Below, piece after piece: positions 1 to 6,651 of a stretch of DNA of 11,915 bases. The translations under genes were made by a program, and so were the position numbers. The notes below the pieces were generated by a model. The model was given only the letters and a program-made list of their open reading frames with translations, was not told where the DNA came from and did not search any database. This DNA comes from Perlabentimonas sp046542995. Lineage in GTDB: Bacteria; Bacteroidota; Bacteroidia; Bacteroidales; Tenuifilaceae. Every line of letters begins with the position of its first letter. The first letter of the stretch is position 1. Location: positions 1 to 11,915 of the forward strand of contig JBKHAH010000087.1 of NCBI GenBank assembly GCA_046542995.1, given 5' to 3'.

Positions 1-36
1 AAAAACATAAATTATTTTTAACTTTCCCAAAATATT

Positions 37-67
37 TCTGGGCATAGTATTTGAAAAAGTAATTTTG
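37..67 (+). promoter_or_regulatory. Bacteroidota-type promoter for the lipoprotein operon
   Basis: TAATTTTG at 60-67 matches the Bacteroidota -7 consensus TAnnTTTG. TCTG at 37-40, 19 nt upstream, is one mismatch from the -33 TTTG. Transcription would begin around 72-76, giving a leader of about 20 nt before the ATG at 92. The match is by eye; no transcript data are available. Confidence 0.5.
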
Positions 68-91
68 CAAAAATCAAAACAATCAAACCAT

Positions 92-1471
92 ATGAAAAGA
101 GTATTACCAATTATTTTACTTGCTGTAACAGTTGTATTTACAGGCTGCGTATCAAAGCGCTTAGCAAAGCGCGGACTTAAATTTGAGCAGTCGGGCATGT
201 ACGAAATGGCTGCCGACATGTTTTACCAGTCCATAAATGCAAACCCAAAGAATGTTGATGCAGCGGTTGGCCTTAAAAAGAATGGTCAGCGTGTGCTTGA
301 CGACAAAACCCATGAGGTAAATAAGAGCTACTTTGATGGGGACGATAAGCAAACAGTTTACAATTTTCTGGATGCAAAAGAATACCATGAAAAGATTGCG
401 GAAGCTGGAATAAATTTAGACTTATCGCGAACAGCCCAATCGTATTTTGACGAGGCGAAACCCCGATACCTTGAGTCTCTTTACAACGAGGCAAGGATTC
501 TACTTGATGAGGAGAAGTTTAGGGAGTCGGAAGCAAAGTTTACTGAAATAAAAAACATAGACCCTGAATTTCAAGGTATTGACGAGTTTATGAAGGTGTC
601 GAAGGCTGAACCAGCCTATAGGGAAGGGTTAAGCTACCTCACTAACGAACAGTATCGTAAGGCATATCATAGCTTTAATGGAATTCTCATCAATTTGGGT
701 AACTATAAAGATACCAAAGATTTACGAGACGAAGCTCTACTTAAAGGAATGTTAACCATATCGATAGGTGATTTTGAGAACAAAACCAGACAGGGCGATA
801 TTGCCGTGATGGTTGAAAGTAGAGTGGAAAGTGCAATTAATAATCTACAGAATCCTTTTATCAGAGTTGTTGATTCGGAAAACATTGATCAGTTTATTGA
901 ACAGCAAGCACAGGGCACAACATTAGGGTCTGATATCCAGGTTGGTAAATTATTTGCGGCCAAGGCAATTCTTAATGGTTCCATTATAAGGCACAACGTA
1001 TCAAGGGGGAAAGTACATAAAACGGAGAGAAGGGGCTACGTAAAAGAAGTTGTTACAACAAAGGATAGGGCAACAGGCACCGAGCGAAAGGAGACAAAAT
1101 ATCACAAGGTAGTGTATCATGAAGTAACACAGGCAAACTCAGTTACCCTATCTTTTCAATACAGGTTAAGCTCAACCGAAACAGGTGCAGTACTGGTCTC
1201 CGATGCGCTAAACCTTAAGCAAAACGACAAGGTTCATTATGTGATTTTTAATGGTGATAAATCTAAGTTAGTCCCTGGCTACTGGGAGCATCAGCGCAAA
1301 GATTCACCTAAGGATAAAATTGAAGACAAATTTTCTGCTGTAAGGGAGCTACAGAAGCTTGTTGATGCCAATAGGGAGATTAAGCCTGTTGAAACTCTAC
1401 AAGAAGAGATGCTTAATAATGCTGCTAATAAGGTAGCCAGCAAAATTAATGCATACAATCCAGATAATTAA
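92..1471 (+). CDS. TPR/CsgG-like outer-membrane-type lipoprotein
   Basis: A 459-residue lipoprotein. I start it at ATG 92 because the frame's earlier TTG at 65 lies inside the predicted promoter, and the ATG gives a clean signal peptide: M-K-R, a hydrophobic run, then lipobox FTGC with the lipidated Cys at residue 19. Residues about 22-57 and 131-213 look like degenerate TPR helices (for example GMYEMAADMFYQSINANP). From about residue 222 (ISIGDFENKT) to 300 the protein resembles the CsgG/TolB-N alpha-beta fold, with the family's 'GDFENKT', a VESRVESAINN helix, a 'RVVDSENID' strand and an 'AKAILNGSI' strand. A basic segment (about 305-345) precedes a beta-rich part with LSFQYRLSSTETGAVL, typical of CsgG-family beta segments. 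CsgG-family proteins act in secretion or assembly at the outer membrane; whether this one forms a pore cannot be seen. It probably forms an operon with the LPP20-type gene 66 nt downstream. Lipoprotein assignment is firm; family assignment is moderate. Confidence 0.8.
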   Translation: MKRVLPIILLAVTVVFTGCVSKRLAKRGLKFEQSGMYEMAADMFYQSINANPKNVDAAVGLKKNGQRVLDDKTHEVNKSYFDGDDKQTVYNFLDAKEYHEKIAEAGINLDLSRTAQSYFDEAKPRYLESLYNEARILLDEEKFRESEAKFTEIKNIDPEFQGIDEFMKVSKAEPAYREGLSYLTNEQYRKAYHSFNGILINLGNYKDTKDLRDEALLKGMLTISIGDFENKTRQGDIAVMVESRVESAINNLQNPFIRVVDSENIDQFIEQQAQGTTLGSDIQVGKLFAAKAILNGSIIRHNVSRGKVHKTERRGYVKEVVTTKDRATGTERKETKYHKVVYHEVTQANSVTLSFQYRLSSTETGAVLVSDALNLKQNDKVHYVIFNGDKSKLVPGYWEHQRKDSPKDKIEDKFSAVRELQKLVDANREIKPVETLQEEMLNNAANKVASKINAYNPDN

Positions 1472-1537
1472 GCAAATAAAAAGATGAAGGGTAACATGCA
1501 AACGGAAATATACTAACCCCTACTAAAAAACAACTAG

Positions 1538-2911
1538 ATGAAAGTACGATATTTACTGCCAATTTTTATAAGCATATTATTGTTAAGCAGTTGCGGTGGA
1601 AGCAAGAAAGCACAAACACCCGCCACCCCTGAACCTGAATGGGTAAAAAGTCGCCCATCATCACAGGTATATTACTATGGAATTGGCGCAGCAAATAAAA
1701 CAAGTAATATTAGTCAGTATCAACAAGCTGCACGACAGAATGCACTAGCCGATTTAGCCGGAGAAATATCCATAAACATATCATCAAATTCAGTTATTCA
1801 TGCTTTTGAGTCTAACCTTAACTTTAGCGAGGATTTAACCTCTACCATTCGTTCACAAACCGAGCAGGATCTTGAAGGATACGAGATTGTTGACACATGG
1901 GAAGGAGTAGATAATTACTGGGTATATTACCGTTTATCCAAGGCAAAATATCAGGAGCTGGTTGAGCAGCGAAAGCAGAATGCCGTATCGCAATCGTTAA
2001 ACCTATTTAGCGATGGCATAAACGCTCGCGATAACAATAACATAAGACTTTCGGTAGTTCAACTAATAAAAGCTCTTGAACCAATAAAATCATACTTTGC
2101 AGAGCCTTTACCTGTTGATTTTAGAGGGGAAGAGATCTTTTTAGGGAACAGTATCTTTAAAGAGCTGTCAGAAACCATTGCCAGCCTTGAAATAGTACCT
2201 GTTAATCCGTTGGTAAAGGTTAAAACAGGGGGGAGCATCTCCTCAAAATTACTGAAATACCAAGTCAACTATGGAGAGGTACAAGGCATTTCAGAAATTC
2301 CAATTGCCGTTAGCTATTCGGAACGCCCCATAAGGAATAACAACAAAAGAACAAATAGCAAGGGGGTTGTTGCCTTCGATATTGATGTGGTTAGGTCATC
2401 TCGCAGCTTTGAGAACCTTACAGCTACAATTGACCTCACCGATATACTTAACGAGGCTACAAAGGACCCCACAATTCGTAGGTTAATTACCAGATTCAAC
2501 CTTCCTCAGGGGAATATACGCATTAACATTGAAAAGCCCGTAATTGTAGTTATATCCAATGAGGTAAACCTTGGAGAACCCGTTGGATATCTTACCGAGA
2601 GCTTCAGAAACAAGGCAATTGAATCTGGCTACCTAATTAAAAACGATAAGAAAGCGGCAGATTATATTATAAGAATAACGGCGGCAACAAGCAAAAGTGG
2701 CGAAACCGGGCAGTTTAAAAACGTAGCCCTTGAAGGCTACATAAGTCTTGAAACAAATGAAGGCAATCAATTGTATCATAAACCCCTTGAAGGGTTTACA
2801 GGCAGGCATTTTGAGCATGATGAAGCTGGGAAGGAAGCCTTTGCAAATGCAAAAAGAAGACTGGAAATCACCTACTTTAGGGAGATTCACGAAGCAATAA
2901 ATAAAAGATAG
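1538..2911 (+). CDS. LPP20-family-like lipoprotein
   Basis: A 457-residue lipoprotein: M-K-V-R, hydrophobic stretch, lipobox LSSC with Cys at residue 19, followed by GGSKK. Residues about 34-145 fit an LPP20-like domain: 'PEWVKSRP', 'YYYGIGAA', then a helix 'YQQAARQNALADLAGEI', and 'WEGVDNYWVYYRLSK' as the closing strand. LPP20 domains occur in Helicobacter LPP20 and FlgP-like proteins and often accompany CsgG/FlgO-like proteins, as here. Residues about 225-300 look like a beta-sandwich (Ig-like) region with a charged RNNNKRTNSKG turn. The C-terminal part from about 333 (KPVIVVISNEVNLGEP to the end) has a mixed alpha-beta pattern with 'AADYIIRITA', which I cannot assign to a named family. It likely lies in the outer membrane or periplasm, acting with the upstream CsgG-like protein. 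No -7 element is seen in the 66-nt gap, so cotranscription is likely. The exact role is unknown. Confidence 0.8.
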   Translation: MKVRYLLPIFISILLLSSCGGSKKAQTPATPEPEWVKSRPSSQVYYYGIGAANKTSNISQYQQAARQNALADLAGEISINISSNSVIHAFESNLNFSEDLTSTIRSQTEQDLEGYEIVDTWEGVDNYWVYYRLSKAKYQELVEQRKQNAVSQSLNLFSDGINARDNNNIRLSVVQLIKALEPIKSYFAEPLPVDFRGEEIFLGNSIFKELSETIASLEIVPVNPLVKVKTGGSISSKLLKYQVNYGEVQGISEIPIAVSYSERPIRNNNKRTNSKGVVAFDIDVVRSSRSFENLTATIDLTDILNEATKDPTIRRLITRFNLPQGNIRINIEKPVIVVISNEVNLGEPVGYLTESFRNKAIESGYLIKNDKKAADYIIRITAATSKSGETGQFKNVALEGYISLETNEGNQLYHKPLEGFTGRHFEHDEAGKEAFANAKRRLEITYFREIHEAINKR

Positions 2912-3025
2912 AGCCCTTAGAAGTTTTTTAAACTACTGGCTAAATGATGCTTAAGCCAACGAATGTTTAATAGCATTTATTGGTTTACTTTAATCTTTTA
3001 CGCTTTATATTCATATTATTTCTGC

Positions 3026-3033
3026 TAAATTTG
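3026..3033 (+). promoter_or_regulatory. -7 promoter element of the aminotransferase gene
   Basis: TAAATTTG matches the Bacteroidota TAnnTTTG element exactly. No convincing TTTG lies 19-21 nt upstream (only a T-rich stretch near 3003-3007). It sits about 50 nt before the ATG at 3085. The rest of the 173-nt gap 2912-3084 is A/T rich, with no gene and no clear terminator. Confidence 0.45.
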
Positions 3034-3084
3034 GAGTTTTTAGCAGGTTATATAATTAGTATGAACACATAAAATTAACTCATC

Positions 3085-4284
3085 ATGCCACAAATATCAG
3101 AAAAAGGGAAGGCAATGCCCTCATCCCCCATCCGTAAGCTTGTACCTTATGCCGAGGAGGCAAAGCGTAAAGGAAATAGAATTTATCACCTAAATATTGG
3201 TCAGCCAGATATACCCACCCCGGAGGTAGCCATAAAGGCGATAAAAGAAAACACAATGAAGGTGGTTGAGTACAGCCACTCAGCAGGTAACGAGAGCTAC
3301 CGCAGGGGGCTTGCCGACTATTACAAGAGCGTTGATATTGACATTACGCACAACGATATTATTATTACCGCAGGAGGTTCCGAAGCCATAACCATTGGTT
3401 TTATGAGTTGCCTAGATCATGGTGACGAGATAATTGCTCCGGAGCCATTCTACGCCAACTATAATGGTTTTGCCACATCGGCAGGTGTTAAGGTAGTACC
3501 CGTTACATCATCAATAGAGAATAATTTTGCTCTACCTCCAATTTCTGAGTTTGAGAAGCTTATTACGCCCAAAACCAAGGGGGTTGTAATTTGCAACCCT
3601 AATAACCCCACAGGGTATCTTTACTCACGCGAAGAGCTGGAAGAGCTTGCCAAACTTATTAAAAAGCACGACCTGTTCCTTTTCTCAGATGAGGTGTACC
3701 GTGAATTCTGCTACGATGGTGAATCGCACTTCTCTGTAATGAACCTTGAAGGGCTTGAAAACAATGTTGTGCTAATGGACTCCGTATCGAAGCGCTACAG
3801 CATGTGCGGTGTAAGGATTGGCGCATTAATATCACGCAATAAGGAGCTAATGGCTACCGCCATGAAGTTTGCGCAAGCACGCCTCTGCCCGCCATCGTAC
3901 GGGCAAATTGCTGCGGAGGCAGCCCTGAGCACCCCCAAAGAGTATTTTGATGAGGTTTACGAGGAGTACATTCAGCGTCGTAACTACATGGTTGAAGCCC
4001 TAAACAAAATGGAGGGCGTTGTTTGCCCAAAACCAAAGGGTGCTTTTTACACCGTTGTAAAACTCCCTGTTGACGATGCCGATAAGTTCTCACAGTGGCT
4101 TCTTGAGAGTTTTGCGCACAACAAGCAAACCGTTATGCTTGCTCCTGCATCAGGATTTTATGCAACTCCCGGCTTGGGTAAGAATGAGGTTAGAATTGCT
4201 TACGTTCTTAAAATTGATGATCTGAAGAATGCCATGGAAACCCTGGAGGAGGGATTAAAGAAGTATCCAGGTAGAACGCTCTAG
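3085..4284 (+). CDS. Class I/II PLP-dependent aminotransferase (aspartate aminotransferase-like)
   Basis: A 399-residue fold-type I aminotransferase, the usual length for the family. The N-terminus has the 'LNIGQPDIPTP' substrate-site segment. NPNNPTG (171-177) carries the cofactor- and substrate-contacting Asn. D202 and Y205 in SDEVY bind the pyridine nitrogen and O3'. K236 in 'SVSKRYSMCGVRIG' is the Schiff-base lysine, and R370 in 'NEVRIAYV' is the carboxylate-binding arginine. All key residues are present, so it should be an active cytosolic enzyme moving amino groups between an amino acid and 2-oxoglutarate or another keto acid. The specific donor (aspartate, aromatic or other) cannot be fixed from sequence alone, so I give no symbol. 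It is monocistronic, with its own -7 element upstream and an intrinsic terminator 28 nt after the stop. The start fits the family's usual N-terminus; there is no Shine-Dalgarno sequence. Confidence 0.92.
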   Translation: MPQISEKGKAMPSSPIRKLVPYAEEAKRKGNRIYHLNIGQPDIPTPEVAIKAIKENTMKVVEYSHSAGNESYRRGLADYYKSVDIDITHNDIIITAGGSEAITIGFMSCLDHGDEIIAPEPFYANYNGFATSAGVKVVPVTSSIENNFALPPISEFEKLITPKTKGVVICNPNNPTGYLYSREELEELAKLIKKHDLFLFSDEVYREFCYDGESHFSVMNLEGLENNVVLMDSVSKRYSMCGVRIGALISRNKELMATAMKFAQARLCPPSYGQIAAEAALSTPKEYFDEVYEEYIQRRNYMVEALNKMEGVVCPKPKGAFYTVVKLPVDDADKFSQWLLESFAHNKQTVMLAPASGFYATPGLGKNEVRIAYVLKIDDLKNAMETLEEGLKKYPGRTL

Positions 4285-4312
4285 CTTAATCTTTATACCT
4301 CAAAATAATTAC

Positions 4313-4343
4313 AACCGCCAGGCACCTTACCTGGCGGTTTTTT
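4313..4343 (+). terminator. Intrinsic terminator after the aminotransferase gene
   Basis: A perfect 10-bp stem AACCGCCAGG (4313-4322) / CCTGGCGGTT (4330-4339) with a 7-nt loop runs into six T (4338-4343). It lies between two convergent genes. On the minus strand the stem is followed only by a mixed GTAATTATTTT, so it may also stop the trmN6 operon, but less clearly. Confidence 0.88.
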
Positions 4344-4383
4344 ATTGATTTTTTTGAAGCACTAATGGGGATGCTCTTATTGG

Positions 4384-5094
4384 CTAAAAATTTAAGTAAA
4401 AATCCTTTGTCAACTGCTTGTATTCAGGAGCATATCCCTCCTGATCGCATCTAATTGCCAGGGAACGTTCCGTAAGGGGTTCTTTAATACAGCTAAACTC
4501 CAGCAAGAGCCTTTTAATGGTACCCTTCCTCTTACCTAAAACATTCACCTTCTTATTGCAGTATAACCCATAGGTTGCTGCTTTTGCTATAAAGATATTC
4601 CCTTCAACATAAGGGAATATCCCTGCAAAACGTCCCTTTGAGGATAATAATGCGTTGATACCTTTAAGCAAATCATCGTAGGGTAGCTCATCGGTGTGGC
4701 GAGCAAGCGACCTTCCCTCCGAAGGGGATTTGTGTGAGTTGATAAAATAGGGCGGGTTTGATACAATCAAATCATACCTAAACGAGCATTCCGAGCTAAA
4801 TTCTTGAAACGATTTGTTCTCTACCGTAATTCTGCTAGCCCAGCTACTGTTAGAAACATTCTCCTTTGCTTGTAGCGCCGACATGCTGTCAACTTCAACC
4901 GCATCAATTGCTGCATCAGAACGCTGAGCCAGCATTATTGCAATCAGGCCTGTTCCCGTTCCAACATCAAGAATGGATTTGGCTTCGCCAACATCTGCCC
5001 ACGCACCCAGCAATACGCCATCGGTTCCAACCTTCATGACCGACCTCTCCTGTTGTATGGTAAAATTCTTAAACTTAAAGTAATTATTTGGCAT
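4384..5094 (-). CDS. trmN6: tRNA1(Val) (adenine(37)-N6)-methyltransferase family (TrmN6/YfiC)
   Basis: A 236-residue SAM-dependent methyltransferase. I start at the ATG at 5094 (MPNNYFKFKNFTI), because the longer reading to 5145 overlaps the upstream gene and its extra residues do not fit the family; the chosen start leaves a 7-nt gap. Residues 42-51 (LDVGTGTGLI) are SAM motif I, 'VEVDS' (66-70) is the acidic ribose-binding loop, and NPPY (113-116) is the adenine-N6 catalytic motif. The N-terminal 'ERSVMKVGTDGVLLGAW' is a hallmark of the YfiC/TrmN6 group, which methylates A37 of tRNA-Val in E. coli. The overall length agrees with the family. It is last of three genes in a tight operon behind the TIGR02757 gene. 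The tRNA target is inferred from homology and may differ in this lineage. Confidence 0.88.
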   Translation of the reverse strand: MPNNYFKFKNFTIQQERSVMKVGTDGVLLGAWADVGEAKSILDVGTGTGLIAIMLAQRSDAAIDAVEVDSMSALQAKENVSNSSWASRITVENKSFQEFSSECSFRYDLIVSNPPYFINSHKSPSEGRSLARHTDELPYDDLLKGINALLSSKGRFAGIFPYVEGNIFIAKAATYGLYCNKKVNVLGKRKGTIKRLLLEFSCIKEPLTERSLAIRCDQEGYAPEYKQLTKDFYLNF

Positions 5095-5101
5095 AAACTG
5101 A

Positions 5102-5872
5102 TTAGAATTTTTCAAACACACCAAGACCAAACAGAGCAAAGTCATACTTTACGGGATCAAGCGGATCAAACTTACGTAGATTCCTGGTAACGTCCTCCAC
5201 CGCTTTCCAATCGTTCTGTTTACGGGTTAATAGGCCCAGCGACCTCGCAACCCTTCCGGAATGCACATCCAGAGGTAGCATAAGCGCAGATTTTGGTATA
5301 TCATTCCACAAGCCAAAGTCAACTCCCTCTTTTGGAGAGCGCACCATCCATCTAAGAAACATGTTTAATCTTTTAGCAGCAGAACCAGCAGCGGGGTTAG
5401 ATACGTGTTTACATGACCTGTCGGGGAAGCTACGCCCTAAAAACTTTTGTCTAAAATATGTGATTGCTCCCTGTATATTTCCAAACAAGGAGTACCCCTC
5501 GTTAAAAAGTTTTTCAAGGCCACCATACTCATTATACACCCACTTAAGTGATGAAATGAAGGCCACGCAATCCACGCCGTTAAAAGTTCTGTAGTAGAAT
5601 TGATTTAATGATTGAACATCCGTATTGGAACATTCTGTAACAAATTCGAATGGCGATTCACCCAAATTGTCCATTAATAAATTGGCAGACTTAATGATCT
5701 GTGGGCGTTGCCCCCAGGAAATGGTTGCGGTAAGGAGAGCAGCAATCTCAACATCCTCCTTACGGCTATATTTTTTTGGAATTTGTATTGGATCAGACTC
5801 AATAAACCGGGGGGATGCATACAATTTATACTTCTCCTCTAAAAAATCCTTAATATTTTCTGGATCTAGCAC
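5102..5872 (-). CDS. TIGR02757 (DUF2400) family protein, function unknown
   Basis: A 256-residue protein that I recognise as TIGR02757/DUF2400, a conserved Bacteroidota family distantly like helix-hairpin-helix DNA glycosylases. Visible signatures are 'AALLTATISWGQRPQI' (45-60), 'AAKRLNMFLRWMVR' (165-178), 'PLDVHSGRVARSLGLL' (200-215) and 'DPLDPVKYDFALFGLG' (236-251). The D202/H204 pair in PLDVH and the DPxDP motif are the obvious candidates for functional residues; no characterised activity can be claimed. Translation almost certainly starts at GTG 5872: the frame is closed by a stop only two codons upstream, and the next Met is at residue 67. AAAGA lies close before it. The start is 3 nt after the stop of the ABC ATPase gene, so translational coupling is likely. 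No signal peptide or membrane helix is seen. Confidence 0.85.
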   Translation of the reverse strand: MLDPENIKDFLEEKYKLYASPRFIESDPIQIPKKYSRKEDVEIAALLTATISWGQRPQIIKSANLLMDNLGESPFEFVTECSNTDVQSLNQFYYRTFNGVDCVAFISSLKWVYNEYGGLEKLFNEGYSLFGNIQGAITYFRQKFLGRSFPDRSCKHVSNPAAGSAAKRLNMFLRWMVRSPKEGVDFGLWNDIPKSALMLPLDVHSGRVARSLGLLTRKQNDWKAVEDVTRNLRKFDPLDPVKYDFALFGLGVFEKF

Positions 5873-5875
5873 TCT

Positions 5876-6526
5876 TTAAACGAATTGCCCATCGTTCATG
5901 GTTAGCTGAATGTCAGCCATTGCAGCAAGCTCCTTGTCGTGCGTAACCACTACAAAGGTCTGCTTAAACTCATCACGCAGGGTAAAGAAAAGGTTATGAA
6001 GATCCTCCTTATTTTTAGAATCAAGGTTACCCGATGGCTCATCGGCCAGAATAACCTTAGGTTTATTAATTAGCGCCCTGGCAACGGCAACACGTTGCTG
6101 TTCGCCTCCTGACAGCTCGGCGGGTTTATGCTCCATCCTGTCCTGCAGCCCAAGAAAATCGAGCATCTCCTTCGCATCCTTCTCAACAGCAACTTTTGCC
6201 TTTTGGGCAATAAACCCCGGAATGCAAACATTTTCAAGCGCGGTAAATTCCGGTAGCAAATGATGAAACTGAAAAACGAAGCCAATATTTTGATTCCTGA
6301 ATGCAGCCAGCTGCTTATCACGAAGGCGAGAGAGGTCCGTTCCATCAATCAGAACTTTTCCGGAATCGGGTTTGCTTAGCGTACCCATAATCTGAAGCAG
6401 GGTGGTTTTCCCTGCTCCGCTAGGCCCCACAATAGCCACAACCTTCTCAGCTGGTATCTCAGCATCAACAGCCTTTAACACCGTAAGCGAACCGAATGAT
6501 TTTACAATTTTTTGGACTTGGATCAT
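5876..6526 (-). CDS. lolD: LolD-like ABC transporter ATP-binding protein
   Basis: A 216-residue complete ABC ATPase. Walker A GPSGAGKT (34-41), Q-loop Q86, signature LSGGEQQR (138-145), Walker B VILADEP (158-164) with catalytic E163, D-loop NLD (167-169) and switch H196 are all present. The 'FVFQFHHLLPEFTALENV' stretch is typical of LolD, the ATPase that powers LolCE in releasing outer-membrane lipoproteins from the inner membrane; MacB/FtsE-type ATPases are the alternatives. No permease gene is adjacent, so the partner must be encoded elsewhere. It is the first gene of a three-gene operon with TIGR02757 and trmN6, divergent from speA. ATG 6526 follows a leader without a Shine-Dalgarno sequence; a possible -7 element lies at 6546-6553. 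ABC ATPase is certain; LolD is probable. Confidence 0.85.
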   Translation of the reverse strand: MIQVQKIVKSFGSLTVLKAVDAEIPAEKVVAIVGPSGAGKTTLLQIMGTLSKPDSGKVLIDGTDLSRLRDKQLAAFRNQNIGFVFQFHHLLPEFTALENVCIPGFIAQKAKVAVEKDAKEMLDFLGLQDRMEHKPAELSGGEQQRVAVARALINKPKVILADEPSGNLDSKNKEDLHNLFFTLRDEFKQTFVVVTHDKELAAMADIQLTMNDGQFV

Positions 6527-6545
6527 TGTAATTGTTATTAATGTG

Positions 6546-6553
6546 CAAATTTA
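6546..6553 (-). promoter_or_regulatory. Possible -7 promoter element of the lolD operon
   Basis: Read on the minus strand the bases give TAAATTTG, an exact TAnnTTTG match 19 nt before the lolD ATG. No TTTG lies at the proper distance upstream, and the leader would be very short, so this is tentative. Confidence 0.35.
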
Positions 6554-6598
6554 AGAATTTTTTGAGATGTTATAGCGTTTACTCGTTACACTTATTCA

Positions 6599-6606
6599 TA
6601 TCTTTG
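6599..6606 (+). promoter_or_regulatory. -7 promoter element of speA
   Basis: TATCTTTG matches TAnnTTTG exactly and lies 45 nt before the speA ATG at 6652. A weak -33 candidate, GTTTA near 6577-6581, is only loosely like TTTG. It is divergent from the lolD operon in a 125-nt shared region. Confidence 0.5.
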
Positions 6607-6651
6607 CATGGTATATAGTAAACAGCATATTAGAATCAATATAACAAAAAA

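Noticed and set aside
65..91. TTG start extending the first lipoprotein by nine residues
   Set aside because: The TTG lies within the predicted -7 element, and the extension would place a polar segment ahead of an otherwise normal lipoprotein signal peptide.
1484..1516. Ten-codon ATG reading frame (MKGNMQTEIY) between the two lipoprotein genes
   Set aside because: Too short, without a ribosome-binding site or recognisable leader-peptide character; such frames arise by chance.
2926..2985. Possible hairpin (TGGCT...AGCCA) after the LPP20-type gene
   Set aside because: Only five clean base pairs with an imperfect extension and no following T run; not a convincing terminator.
5095..5145. Seventeen-residue N-terminal extension of the TrmN6-type protein
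   Set aside because: It overlaps the conserved C-terminus of the TIGR02757 gene, and the family begins near MPNNYFKFK.
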